Counted from the first letter of the stretch, positions 1 through 10,366 are shown. The stretch is DNA of 64,000 nt from Ilex aquifolium (GCA_951799425.1 OX637401.1:19692001-19756000), one strand, 5' to 3'. Made by a program: numbers and translations. Notes: a model not told the origin generated them from the letters alone.

Positions 1-43
<43 letters not shown>
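1..43. repeat. (AT)n microsatellite
   Basis: An uninterrupted AT dinucleotide run at the window edge; it may continue upstream. No coding content. Confidence 0.95.
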
Positions 44-46
<3 letters not shown>

Positions 47-535
47 ACATTAAAAATAAAAAATAGTAACATTTAAATACAAAAAAAAAAGTTATCATTT
101 GGACACAAAAAATAATACATTTAAACACAAAAAAATAGTAACATTTAAACATAAAAAAAAAAAATTGAAACATTCAATATTAATATTTTTAAAAAATAAC
201 AACAGTAAAATGTTCAACAAAAATATTAGCATGTTCAACAAAAATAGTAACATGCTTAACAAAAACTGTAACATACTTGACAATAATTATTTCTCTCAAA
301 TTCAAAATGCAAAAAATAGTACCATTCAAACACAAAAAATAATAATATTAAAAAAAAAAATTGTAACATTGAATATTAATATTTAGTAAAATAATAGTAG
401 TAACATACTCAACAAAAACAGTAACATGCTCAACATAATAGTAACATGAACAGTAACATACTCAACAAAAACAGTAATATGAACAGTAACATAATAAAAA
501 AAAATAGTAACATGAATTTAAATATATATATATAA
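44..535. repeat. AT-rich degenerate minisatellite built on AGTAACAT
   Basis: The core AGTAACAT recurs many times at irregular 15-35 base spacing, joined by A-rich linkers and by CTCAACAAAAAC or TTCAACAAAAAT segments. The apparent ORFs here, of low-complexity Lys/Asn or Leu/Phe composition, are by-products of the repeat and I do not treat them as genes. Confidence 0.75.
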
Positions 536-545
536 TAACCCAACG

Positions 546-579
<34 letters not shown>

Positions 580-847
580 TTTGAATTTGAATTTTAAATT
601 TATGATGGAGATTTTATTGACATATTTTAATTGACATTGAATTAAGAGATAACAATTTCTAAAATAGGAAATTAATTTAACTTCCTTTCAAGGAAGGGTA
701 TTTTTGAGATAAAAAAAAAAAGTGGACTTAAATCATTACATATAATTTTAAATATAGACTTAGTCCCTTATAAGTTTCCTTGCAGGACTTATCTCCAAAC
801 AAGTATATTTAGGGGGACTCACTTCCAATTTTCACTTTATTTAATTT
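536..847. other. Gene-free AT-rich spacer
   Basis: Contains a short AT run and a GA run (about 561-579), then unique-looking AT-rich DNA. I see no ORF, RNA gene or transposon end until the LTR that starts at 848. Confidence 0.6.
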
Positions 848-1423
848 TGATGGCCAGGCCCAAATGGCCAAATCCATGTTGAAAGCCCAACTATAATCAA
901 GAGTTCAATCTAATAAAGGCCCACTTAACCCAATGTGGTCCAAGTCCAGTCAAACTCATCAGGGAGTTACATCAGCTTGGCTACATCATCAGGGGAGGAT
1001 CCGGGAGGCTCACCTTCACCGCCTTGGAAATAGTCAACGCTCTCCTCATCTTTGATCGAGTTTCATGGAGAGCGCCTCAACCAGCTCGCCCCGTTGAGAA
1101 GAAATTGTAAGCTCCACCACAATAGCTATCTAGTTGCTAGTAAGTCGTCCCAATCTGTAAGGGGGCGACTATAAAGTCCCACCAACGCTTGGGGGGCAGG
1201 GGACACTTGGTTGAGCATACCCCTCTCCTCTCCCCCTCAGCTTGTAACTCTCTGCTCCTTGCACACTTGAGTTAATAAAAGACCCGGCGACCCTAGCCAT
1301 TCAGAAGTGGATGTAGGTCACATTGACCGAACCACTATAATTCTTGTCTTCTCTCTACTTTAATTACTGTATTTATTATTCATACTTGACAGGTGGTGTG
1401 CAGAGCCAATTTGTGCATCATCA
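848..1423 (+). mobile_element. Solo LTR of a Ty3-type retrotransposon
   Basis: A 576-bp unit that begins TGATGG and ends GCATCATCA, flanked by a perfect 5-bp target site duplication AATTT (843-847 and 1424-1428). No internal region follows, so it is a solo LTR left by LTR-LTR recombination. It shares a conserved block (about 1306-1341: GTGGATGTAGGTCAC, then GACCGAACCACTATAA) with the solo LTR at 53030-53537 and, in reverse complement, with the LTRs of element B. That relationship is the reason for the Ty3 assignment. The block probably lies near the transcription start/R region, which is inference. Confidence 0.88.
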
Positions 1424-1445
1424 AATTTCACAATAAATTTTTTTA

Positions 1446-2033
1446 GGGTTAATTATTTTTTTACTCACGTGGTTTCGACTAGAAACATCTTACCTACTTG
1501 ATGTTTAAAATTATACATATTACTCCCTTATAGTTATAGATAAAAGTGAAGTAATTGACGCGTTATCAGAATTAAAAAACTACCATAATACCCACGTTTT
1601 AAAATCAAACTTTTTGTCTGATTTACTCTTGACCATAAAACTAATAGAACATGACAAAAAACCCACACATTTCAATTAAACATATAGAATCTTATTTTCC
1701 CTCAAGTGAGTTTTGATCCAGGGCCGGAAATCATATATGTTTTTCTTATATGTTTTTTGATTTGGGACCGATGCCCTACCTATTTGGGTATTATACTATA
1801 TATTATAAATGGTATTTTAGGCACTTAGACAAATTTTTTTGGAGGAAAAAAATAGAAACAAAGCCCATAACATGTTGTGGGCGTGTGGAGCACACTCTCT
1901 GTTAACTTGGATGATAAAAATAATAATTTCACTTTGATACATAACTACAAGGGTACCATGTGTATAATTTTAAATGTAAAGTAGATAAGGTGTTTTCAGC
2001 CAAAATCAGAGGGAGGTAAACAACAATTAACCC
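1446..2033. mobile_element. Mutator-type MITE with long terminal inverted repeats
   Basis: A 588-bp foldback element. It starts GGGTTAATT and ends AATTAACCC, and roughly the outer 100 bases pair imperfectly with each other. A perfect 9-bp direct repeat ATTTTTTTA (1437-1445 and 2034-2042) flanks it. A 9-bp duplication and long TIRs are characteristic of Mutator-like elements. No transposase is encoded, so it is non-autonomous. The duplication is low complexity, which lowers certainty a little. Confidence 0.78.
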
Positions 2034-2557
2034 ATTTTTTTATAATGGTGTTCCTTGAATTCCAAAATGTATATAGGTTGGGCAGTTAGTGGTGGTAGTT
2101 GGATTGTTAACGATCATAATTAACTCATTAGTGACAAAAACTCCATGATTTGGGGGGGGGGGGGGGGGGGGTAACTATAGGATTGGTCAAAATCAATTAG
2201 GAAAATCCTATGTAACTCAAATTTGCATTCCAAATGAACAAGGACCATTGGATGAGTGAGTCTCATCAATTTTTTTAAATGAGAACCACTGATCCAATGG
2301 TCAATCAATTATTATAGGACTGATTAATTTCCTCCATTATTACATTTTGATTTGTGTTGCACTTTGTACTCATTCACTATTTAGCGGTGATAATAGCTGT
2401 AAATAACAAATAATCAAGTGACAATAGATGTATGAGTTGTAGGCTTATTTTGGGTTTGTGAAAGAGGAGAATTTATAAATCTCATGCATCGCACTAGTTC
2501 ATCACTACTAGTCTATGTCATTATTAAATTAGGTCAAATTTTTAAGTCAAAATAACA
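2034..2557. other. Gene-free region with a G20 homopolymer
   Basis: Unique-looking sequence with a run of about 20 guanines at 2152-2171. The minus-strand ORF across it contains a poly-proline run made by this tract and is not a credible gene. Nothing else is recognised. Confidence 0.5.
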
Positions 2558-2870
2558 TTATTCTTTATACAAATCGGAAACGATGGCCATTAAAATTTCA
2601 ATTGGGAGTTCACATGTAATATTCGGGTACATGGGGCCTAAGAACCTGCAGCAATCTCCGAGGCGACTTGGTTCCAATTCCAGCGGACCTTGGCATTTTT
2701 TCCTGGTGGTTGAAACTTGAAAGTTAGAGTTTAATAGCACATCAAGAAATTTGATTTCACATGAGTTCTGCAAATGAATTATCAAAATAATATGCATTAA
2801 TAAACCTAGTTCAACTCATTTTATTAAGGTGGAATGTAAATCACGATATATCGGCAGACAATAAGGAAAG
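2558..2870 (-). repeat. Duplicated block a, copy I (paralogue at 35505-36300)
   Basis: The minus-strand translation contains TTRKK, then LELEPSRLGDCCRF. The paralogous block at 35.5 kb reads TTREK, then LELEGSRLGDCYRF. Similarity continues rightward through a segment containing CACATCAAGAAATTTGATTT. The conserved reading frame hints at an old exon, but I do not recognise the protein. This copy lacks the hAT element present in copy II and so represents the empty site. Confidence 0.6.
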
Positions 2871-3062
2871 ATTGAGATCTTTTCTATTAGATTTTTACTC
2901 AATTTCTTTTAATAGTAAATCGCCCACCATTAATTCAAGTGAAACCCACTATTTATGAGTGAATTACTATTGATTAAAAATATAATGGAAGTGATTTAAA
3001 TGGAGCAAGGATGGAGTTAGCCAGTTTCGTTGAAGGAACCAAGTGAAAAGGATATTCTAAAA

Positions 3063-3310
3063 CATGGAGTAGTCTACGGTACGAAATATATATCGTACCA
3101 TTATTTACAATTTTTGTGAGTATTTTTATAATTTTTTGTAAATATTTTTACTATTTTTGTCTGTTTTCACCCCTTTTATCTTTTTTCACCACTTTTGTGG
3201 TAATTTGCGATCGATCCTAAAATGTTAAGATCAATTGTAAGTTTCCACAAAAGTGGTAAAAATACTTATAAAAATATATTATAAAAATAGTAAAAATTGA
3301 AGATACGATA
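3063..3310. repeat. Repeat with AGTAGTCTACGGTAC terminus
   Basis: The left edge, GAGTAGTCTACGGTAC followed shortly by a TTTACAATTTTTGTG stretch, matches about 80 bases of the reverse complement of 21571-21906. The interior is AT-rich with imperfect internal inverted repeats. It looks like a small dispersed element; I could not define its right end or a target duplication. Confidence 0.4.
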
Positions 3311-3319
3311 CTTTTTTTT

Positions 3320-3490
3320 TTGGTTTACCGTTGACGCTGAAAGGTGAGGGAACTCCTTTGACGCTGTCACAAAAAGAATAGAAGGTGAACAAAGCTTTAT
3401 GGGATATAAATATGGATAAAAATAATTTCATTAAAATATGAAAAGAAAAAACATTTGGTATTTGTATTTCAAAAATGAAGAACATGTTAA
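3320..3490 (-). repeat. Duplicated block b, copy I (paralogue at 41487-41660)
   Basis: Shares GAAAGGTGAGGGA, CTCCTTTGACGCTG and a following AT-rich segment with 41487-41660. On the minus strand both copies show a possible splice acceptor (CAG before CGTCAAAGGAG) and a short conserved peptide, SKE[F/L]PHLS. This may be a remnant exon of a duplicated gene. The protein family is not recognised. Confidence 0.5.
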
Positions 3491-3869
3491 ATGGTATTTG
3501 TATTTATACAATTGACTCCATTAAAATGGTAGAATTAAGAGAAAGTGCTTATTGATGGATCAATGTTAAATGCAATTAAATTTAGAGAAATACTCTTATT
3601 ATTATTTTAATAGAAGACTTGACAAAAGATTGTTTTTTCAAGTAATGATAATAAAAAATAATCTATGTACTATTTTTTAATCGGGCTAAGTTATTTAATT
3701 TTCCGTAGTGAAAAAAATTATTCTTTCTTGAAATCAGTTGATAATTTTTCTATCCAAATGTGGATTGACCTCTTTCATTCATAACTTGAATGCATGCTAG
3801 ATTGAGATTTTTTTAAAAAATTTATTTTTCTCTATTAAAAGAATGTATTAATTTTAAAATATATAAGTG
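3491..3869. other. Gene-free AT-rich spacer
   Basis: AT-rich DNA between block b and the hAT MITE. No credible ORF and no terminal repeats were seen. Confidence 0.5.
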
Positions 3870-4013
3870 TAGGGGTGTCCATGAGCCGGGTTACCCACGA
3901 GTCTCGTTACCCGACCCAAAAAATAGGCTTAAAACCCGATAGGCCTGATAGTTGACCCCCGGCCCGGAAAATTTTTTGTGGTCCTAGTCCGATCCAGCCC
4001 ATGGACACCACTA
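3870..4013. mobile_element. Short hAT-type MITE
   Basis: A 144-bp element with inverted termini TAGGGGTGTCCATG and, from the other end, TAGTGGTGTCCATG (13 of 14 match). The flanks are an 8-bp near-duplication, TATAAGTG and TATAGGTG (7 of 8). The TAGGGGTGTC-type terminus and the 8-bp duplication are typical of plant hAT MITEs. The interior is rich in GGG/CCC stretches and encodes nothing. Confidence 0.72.
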
Positions 4014-4526
4014 TATAGGTGAATATTTCGAGAACATTGTTTTAGACATCGAACTTCGTTTTGTAGATATATATTCGATTTAGTATTTTTTTTGAAATGC
4101 ATCTGTAAATTCAATATTCATTTTTGTGGTAAGTACTCTAATAGACATAGAAACAGAAAATCAACTGAAATTATGTGGGCGTGAGTGTGTAGAAACACTG
4201 ATATTGATCTACCAAATATTCTATTGACTAATTTCCAACAATTTAAAAAAAAATAAAATTCACTAGATTTACTAAATTGTGTAAAATACATTCTACATTA
4301 AAAACACAAAACGAGAAAACCTCAATTCATTAAAAAAAATCTTAGATCTGACTCTAAAATATTAAAAAGATGTCTATCAACGACGAATGAAAAAGGTATC
4401 ATATCAAAGACAAATGGAAATACAAAGAAACCCAAAATTGATCCGAGTTATTTATCTGAAAACTCAATAACTATAGGGTTAAGGTTTTCCCTGATTTGGT
4501 GACCTTGCGTAAGAGTTATAGAACTA
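4014..4526. other. Gene-free AT-rich region
   Basis: No credible ORF or structural element is seen between the hAT MITE and the Helitron terminus at 4527. Confidence 0.5.
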
Positions 4527-4553
4527 TTAGGGATAACCCGTGCTTGAATGCAC
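4527..4553 (-). mobile_element. Orphan Helitron 3' end
   Basis: Read on the minus strand, a CGTGC/GCACG hairpin (4538-4553) is followed by GGGTTATCC and the terminal CTAA, then a T. Helitron 3' ends are a short hairpin 10-12 bases before CTRR, inserted ahead of T. I could not place the matching 5' end, so the body of this element (upward from 4527) is undefined. Confidence 0.55.
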
Positions 4554-4733
4554 GATGTAACGTAAACCAACTACTTAATTTGAAAAAGTGATGAGTGAAT
4601 ATCTCACAGAGAGAGAGAGAGTAAAGAGTGGGAGAGGAAGGTAAAATTCAATGTAAATAGTTTTAATAAGGATGTTGGTAGTCGTTAGATGAACCTATTT
4701 GAGATCGTTGGATAAACTTATTGAAGTCTGCTA

Positions 4734-4765
4734 TCTATATAATAAAGTAGAACGATTTTGAATTC
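4734..4765 (+). mobile_element. Helitron 5' end
   Basis: TCTATATAATAAAGTAG preceded by A matches the 5' termini of the other Helitrons in this window. Its own 3' end is not seen nearby. It may have shared the 3' end at 6885-6888, which would make an element of about 2.15 kb, but a second 5' end at 6518 is a better partner for that terminus. Confidence 0.5.
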
Positions 4766-5775
4766 AATAGACAAAGAGCGGCTCAGATCGTTTTGAGATA
4801 AAAAAAGGCATCATCCAACGGCCGACGATACTTCAAACTGTCTCAAGCTATTGACGTCTTAGATCGTTTCGATCCGACGTACCATATTAGCTCTTGAAAA
4901 TTTTTGCCCCTCAAAACTTTTAGTTTCCAAAACTAACATCCCTAAATTTAATTCCCCAACCCAATCAAATCCGGCAATTAAGCGATCTCTCATTCCTCAA
5001 CAATGTCTCTCTCTCTCCCTAAAATACAGATTACAACTCTTATCATTATTTTTCTGATTTTATTTCCTATGTTAAGGGATTACTTTCTATACTGAGACAT
5101 TGACTGTCTCTCACACTCCCATCTTTCATGATTCTCTTTCCAAACTAAGACACATATCTCTCCAAAATTCTATCATAATGCAGCTGCTCTCCATCTTTAC
5201 TGTTCATATCACACACACATCTTTACTGTACATATATATAGTACAAATATCGAAGACATACTATATCTACATGTTATATCTAGGGAAAGTTTCATCTAAA
5301 TACTATGTAATTGAGTCTAAATTCAATGACAACCCCTATAACAATAACTTTTGTCTCTATCAGTAGATAAAATAATAATTTAACTAAATATTTTGTGAAA
5401 ATACTAAAATTACCCTTTATTATGTAAATAGACTAAAATGTCATCAATTCTTTCCCCATTATATATGCGCTAGCCAGCCAACAAACATAATTTCAATCAT
5501 TATATTATCCCAATGAATTTTTTATTTTAAAACGTTGTATTATAATTTTTTTATAATATTAGACATCATATTATCACTCATTTGGTTACATAATCAAGTT
5601 TTTATAATTTTTATATTTTTTTTATCATAATAATTTTTCTATAATAAAAATTATAATTGATAAAGTCAATGTTAAAATCTCATCCATTTCTAATTCATCT
5701 GCTATCATATGTCCTCCACAACATCACCCAACCGCTTCTCACACATCATACTTCATATATAAATTTTAATAGTAA
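4766..5775. other. Gene-free region, possibly Helitron interior
   Basis: AT-rich DNA downstream of the Helitron 5' end at 4734. A small ORF at 5100-5366 has no recognisable domain and I do not call it. No RNA gene is seen. Confidence 0.4.
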
Positions 5776-6200
5776 TTGAATAAATTTGATCTTAATTTTG
5801 ATAAAATTAAATATTAATTTAGTATTAATTTGATTGAATTTAATGTTAATTGAATAAATTTGAATGTTGTTTTAATAAAATTGAATGTTCATTTGATGTT
5901 AAATTAAAGAAATGACATTAATTTGATAAGGTTAAATTTTAAATTAATGAAATTTAATATTCTATTTAATAAATTAAATAGTTTAATTTAATAAAATTGA
6001 ATGTCAATTTGATGTTGATTTGATTTAAAGAAATAATATTAATTTGATGAAATGAAATATTAAATTAATATAACTAAATGCTAATTTGATAAAATTAAAT
6101 ATCAAATTTTGTGTTGATTTGATGAGATGAAATATTAACTTAGTTTAAATTAAATAAAGAAAATTAATTTGATAAAATTGAATATTAAATTGATCAAAAT
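5776..6200. repeat. Degenerate AT-rich tandem repeat
   Basis: Variants of AATTTGATAAAATTGAATGT recur about every 20-30 bases with many substitutions. This is a decayed minisatellite with no coding signal. Confidence 0.6.
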
Positions 6201-6517
6201 AATAGTTAATATAATAGAACTAAAAGGGAGTGCACTGAAATTTCAAAATCAAGAGAGGGTGCTGTTAAAGTTAGGTCTATTTACAGGAGGTGTTGTTAAA
6301 GTTAGGTTTATTTATAAGGGGTGTGGATAAAATTTACCCTATAAAATACTCGGAGATATTTCTATAAATCAACCATCGTCATTAACAGTGTAACCCGACA
6401 ATCACTAATAGGGAGTGACAGTGAAATTTTAAAATCGGAAGGAGATGTCATTGAATTTAGACCTAACTACAGGGGATCTGGATGAAATTTTTCCTTATAT
6501 CTATACAAATCTATATA

Positions 6518-6888
6518 TCTATATAATAAAACACATAGGAAATTGAATTTTATCCTTTATACATTTCTCCCCCCCAAAAAAACCATCACATCACTCATTT
6601 CTATCACATGCTCAACCATTTAATATTTGATTAATTTGTAATTTAACATAATTTTTATTTCAAATATTATCCATACACGATAGTATAAATCTGTTAAATT
6701 TTTTTATCGAATTATATATTTTGAAAAAATTTTATCAATATTTTTAAGAAAATAATGAGTAAAAATAAATTTTGAATGATTTAATCACATAATTGATGGA
6801 AAAAAATTATTATTTAATATAGTGATATCGATTTTTTAAGACTCGAATTTTTTGTTCTATCGTGCCTTCAGGCACGGGTTATGACTAG
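6518..6888 (+). mobile_element. Short non-autonomous Helitron
   Basis: A 371-bp element. It begins TCTATATAATAAAA after an A and ends with the hairpin CGTGCC-TTCA-GGCACG (6861-6876), then GGGTTATGA and CTAG before a T. This is the full set of Helitron hallmarks: TC start, CTRR end, 3' hairpin and A/T insertion. There is no Rep/helicase. Confidence 0.82.
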
Positions 6889-6904
6889 TATTTTATATTA
6901 TAGA

Positions 6905-7200
6905 TTATAAATAGATGGAAACGATGGTGAATGTGTGTTTGTGAGAGAGACCTGAGAAGCTGTGGATAGATCACATTGCTGTGAGAGTGAGAGAGAGAGA
7001 GAGAGAGATCAGATTGCTTGAAAGAGAGAGATCAGATTGCTTGAAAGAGAGAGTGACCTATCTTGTATAGCTTCATTTGAACTTGATATTTATAGCGTGA
7101 AACTGGGCATGCAGACCGCTGTGTTGGCTCTGCATGTGTGGGACAAGACCAAAATGACACCAGTAAAGGAATAATGGAAAGAGACAATTTTTTTTTTTTG
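6905..7200 (-). repeat. Duplicated block c, copy I, with a TATA-like box
   Basis: Matches 42085-42310, sharing the GAATGTGTGT / GAGAGAGACCTGA segment, CACTTGATATTTATA or its variant, and GAAACTGGG. Read on the minus strand, TATAAATATC (7085-7094) is followed by a CT-rich leader, the layout of a plant promoter and 5' UTR. Blocks a, b and c keep the same order in both copies, so this may be the promoter of a duplicated, now broken gene. Confidence 0.5.
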
Positions 7201-7700
7201 TTATTCAGTTGGTTGTTGATACGATTTCATTTAAGTGACTTTATTTTAGTTTTAAGGTTTAATGGTAACTAAAATTTTATTTAATATCTTTTAAATATTA
7301 ACACTCACTCTTAATTTGTAGGCCTAATTTGAAAATTTAATAAATTAAGTCATTAGATTGGTAGTGAATACTACTTATATTAATAAGATCAGTTGCTATT
7401 TTTTTTTTTTTTACTAATCTAATAGTAAAAATTATATTTCAATAGCATTGTGTATTTCTTTTATAAACAATTACACTTAGACCCCTGAACTATGCATCTC
7501 ACTTAACTTTGTCTCATTTCTTAATTTACTTCTAATTTTTCATGAAAATCAAGGCAAAAATGGCACTCCTTTATATTAGAGGATGTGGTCTTTCTCTCTT
7601 CAGCTTGATAAAATTTTATTTTTATCCTGATTTATTGTAAAAAATTAAACAAGAAATTAACTATGAATGATGTTAAATGTATGAAATAGCTCAAATTTTT
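7201..7700. other. Gene-free AT-rich spacer
   Basis: Two poly-T runs and AT-rich DNA. No ORF or element end is recognised. Confidence 0.5.
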
Positions 7701-7870
7701 AGAGATGATTTAGTGGTTAAGTCCGACATTTGGTAATTTAAAAGTCTCACGTTCAATTCCTTTCCACAACCCCCCAAAGACCAGTCATCCAACTTAGTTC
7801 AAATTACAATGAAAATCATTGAACTCAAGGAAATAATCAGTATAAGTCCAGAAACATGTAACCAAAAAAA
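7701..7870 (+). mobile_element. tRNA-derived SINE
   Basis: TTTAGTGGTTAAGT (about 7710-7723) resembles a Pol III A box, and GTTCAATTCC (7751-7760) a B box. The unit ends in an A-rich tail, and AAATTTTT occurs on both sides (7693-7700 and 7873-7880). The tRNA-like head, short length, A-tail and direct repeats together support a SINE. The short AT-only duplication limits certainty. Confidence 0.55.
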
Positions 7871-8011
7871 AAAAATTTTTGACATTTAGTCCGCTACACT
7901 AGATGGTTTGTGGGACCTACAAACAACTTCGTAGAAGTGTTGGCTGGCTTGTTTCACAAAGAGTAAATATTAAATGCAACAATGACACGACGTCCATATC
8001 ATAGGCAAAGT

Positions 8012-8349
8012 TGAGGAAATTCGTAATATGTGAAAGATTTTTTAATAATAAAATGAAAGAGAACAATCCACACAGATATACGTGGTTTGATAAATTGTCT
8101 ATATTTACGGAGCTAAAGTTTAATGGGCTATATTGATTGATATATTATTGAAGGTATTTGATTACATGAGACTTAATCATATTTATAAGGTGAGAATTAT
8201 ATAATAAAAATAAAATATCACAAGCTGCTTATTATTATCTACACTTATCCTATAGATAGTGATAAATCTCTTGGATCCTATCATCATATCCTAATCCTAA
8301 CCATGTGGATAGTGATAGATCTCTTGGATCTTATCATCATATCCTAATA
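8012..8349 (-). mobile_element. Element C, 3' LTR (minus strand)
   Basis: Starts TGAGGAAATTCGTAATATG and matches 21312-21556. Both contain the run GGTGAGAATTATATAATAAAAATAAA. This copy has an internal duplication of about 50 bp (the GATAAATCTCTTGGATC unit, twice) that the other LTR lacks. A purine-rich tract on the minus strand (GATGGGGAG, at about 8350-8359) borders it, as expected for the polypurine tract of a minus-strand LTR element. Confidence 0.7.
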
Positions 8350-8762
8350 CTCCCCATCAAATTGGTACACCGATGAATAGAAGTGTCCAATTTAAACTAA
8401 AAATAAAGTGGTTATTCGGATAGTAACTTGCACCACTCTTTGATACCGTGGTTTGAGCAGTTCCGTCGATTTGAGCAAGACTTGTCGGGACTACAACAAT
8501 GTAGAGATCAAAGTTATAGTCGAAAGTGCATCTTCATAAAATTGTTGATGATTTTACAATAGTGATGAAACTCCCCCTAAATAACAAGATGGGACAAAAT
8601 AAGAACTTTTTTTTTCACTAGATTTTTTTTTAGTGTTTTTTTATTTCGTCTCCAAGGAAACCAATTGCTTGTTGAGATTTTTCTCCTCCCTCTTGAATTA
8701 AAACAAGGGCACTGTTACACTCTAGAGAACATAAAACTTGACTAAGGGACAGATGTTCGACA
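8350..8762 (-). mobile_element. Element C internal fragment 1
   Basis: The 3' part of element C's internal region, cut off by the insertion of copia A at 8763. The other pieces lie at 15241-15429 and 21163-21311. Together they total only about 0.75 kb with no recognisable gag or pol, so C was already deleted or non-autonomous. Confidence 0.55.
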
Positions 8763-9222
8763 TGTTGGAGTAAAATTAAATATATGGGCTTATATATTAA
8801 ATAAATGTGAATTATAGGCTATCAAATAAAGTTAGGCTGATTAAAGTGATTAATTTAAGTTTTGGGGCCTTAATTAATATATTATAAAGTGTGGGCATTA
8901 ATGTGTAGAGACAAACGTAATTTTTATTTTTATGATGGGTAAAATAGAAAATACGAACAGACGCGATTGTTTATAAATAGGAGTCATGGTCCCCAGATTA
9001 CACAACGGTTTTCCTACTCTTCTGATTCCCATTGTCAGAGAGAAATTTAGACAGAATACAAGTGTAGATCTAGAAGATCATAAAGCCTCAGACTCGGATA
9101 TTTCAATCTTTTGTTATAGATTTAGGTACGCTTCCGCAAAATCCAATATTTTAATTTTTGATGATTCAATATGAATGATCCTATTTGTGTGATGGTTTTC
9201 ACCTAATGAAATTAATCTTACA
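8763..9222 (+). mobile_element. Copia A, 5' LTR
   Basis: A 460-bp LTR starting TGTTGGAG and ending CTTACA. It is nearly identical to 14780-15240. Immediately downstream is a primer binding site. The outer flanks are CGACA (8758-8762) and TGACA (15241-15245), a target duplication with one mismatch. Confidence 0.93.
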
Positions 9223-9224
9223 TG

Positions 9225-9237
9225 TGGTATCAGAGCC
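9225..9237 (+). promoter_or_regulatory. Copia A primer binding site
   Basis: TGGTATCAGAGCC lies two bases after the LTR. It is complementary to the 3' end of initiator methionine tRNA, the usual primer of plant copia reverse transcription. Confidence 0.92.
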
Positions 9238-9593
9238 ATTTCATATTGAATTGTTGAGAATAAGCTAGGAAAATAATTTTTCCTTTTTAGGGCCGAAAAT
9301 ATTTTTTTTTTTCAAAAAAATTAATATTTCTGGAAATATTTTACAACAGAAAAAAATTTTACATCTCATTACGAGTCCAATGATATAAATTTCATAATTT
9401 TTGGACATACGGTTGATTTTATACATTTTTTAAAAGTTAAAAAGGAAATGTAGAATCTGGTCACTGTTCTGTTCTGTTTTTTTTTTTTTTTTGGTTCCGA
9501 ATTTGTGAAGAAGAAGACCTAAACGACATTGTTTTGTTTGCATTCATACGACACATATAGTTTTAAATTTATTCAGACGCATCTATTAACAAA

Positions 9594-9680
9594 CGGTGCG
9601 TTGGTTCAATGGCATCTCTTGCAAAGGATTGCACCGCTTTGATGAGAGGTTCCTGGTTCGAATCCTGGTCGAGTATTTTG
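9594..9680 (+). other. tRNA-like segment with Pol III boxes in the copia A leader
   Basis: TGGTTCAATGG (9602-9612) fits the A-box consensus and GGTTCGAATCC (9655-9665) is a perfect B box. CGGTGC (9594-9599) can pair with GCACCG (9631-9636), and a CCTGG/CCTGG arm around the TTCGAAT loop is nearly a T-stem. The A-to-B spacing is about 9 bases longer than in a standard tRNA, and I could not fold a 7-bp acceptor stem. I read it as a decayed tRNA or SINE head embedded in the retrotransposon leader, not as a working tRNA. Confidence 0.5.
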
Positions 9681-9894
9681 TTTCTAAATATTTTTTCTTG
9701 TTTTTTTTTAAAAAAAAAAAGGAACTAATTAATGTGATTCGATCACTGGACCTCCCGTGTGGTTAGTTTCCGGAACTGCACCCGACCATTGCTCAGGCAA
9801 GGCCAACTGAGAGATTAAGTTATTTAAATATAAATATGTTGACGTTACAGTGCATTTACACAAATTTACATTCTAATATTGGTGTTTAAATATA

Positions 9895-10240
9895 TATTTT
9901 GAGATAAATTAATTGAAACAATATGTCACCAAAGTGACATCTTTTGTGAAAATTAATTTTATTTCAAAATATAACAAGATTATGTGCATGTAACTTATGT
10001 GAATATTAATTAGCCCAAAGGAAGATTAATATTTAACAGAATTGCATGCATACTTGTGGTAATAAACGCGTAATGATTATTTGGTTTTCCATATGAATAA
10101 TAAATCGGCCCAAAGGAAGATTTATTATTCGATATGTTCTTATTATCAGTGTTTGTTTACTACACCAAGATATCACTTACAAGTTAATATTTTTTATCCA
10201 AAGATAAAATATTAATAGAGTGTCCGGTATCTTGAGATGG
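9895..10240 (+). promoter_or_regulatory. Four tandem hairpins with CCAAAG loops in the copia A leader
   Basis: Apical stems are ATGTCAC/GTGACAT (9923-9940), AATATTAAT/ATTAATATT (10002-10033), GAATAATAAATC/GATTTATTATTC (10095-10130) and TTAATATTTT..ATC/GATAAAATATTAA (10184-10215). The loop or loop edge reads CCAAAG at 9929, 10015, 10110 and 10198, which is 86-95 bases apart. Stem sequences differ between units while pairing and the loop motif persist. The outer flanks of at least the first two units also pair, giving long imperfect hairpins. The position between the primer site and gag suggests a role in RNA packaging, dimerisation or translation; that role is inference. Confidence 0.7.
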
Positions 10241-10366
10241 GGTTTACCTTTATTTGAATTTATTTTTGTTTTGAGGCTTATGTGAGTTTGTTTTGCTTGT
10301 TTATTGTTCTCTGATTTAGCTATTAGTTCTGCTTCTAACATTAATGCTAGAATTAATTATATTCCT

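Noticed and set aside
1-535. Centromeric or telomeric satellite
   Set aside because: The repeats are short, irregular and AT-rich, with no fixed monomer length and no telomere motif.
6861-6888. Rho-independent terminator
   Set aside because: The hairpin followed by CTAG and lacking a T-run is a Helitron 3' end; the window is eukaryotic.
4734-6888. One 2.15-kb Helitron
   Set aside because: Possible, but a second valid TC start at 6518 gives a complete 371-bp element with the same 3' end, which is simpler.
9594-9680. A functional tRNA gene
   Set aside because: Pol III boxes are good but the box spacing is too long and no acceptor stem forms, so I call it tRNA-like only.
9895-10240. A CRISPR-like array of regularly spaced repeats
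   Set aside because: The genome is a plant's; only a 6-base loop is shared and the units are hairpins with differing stems, not identical repeats with spacers.
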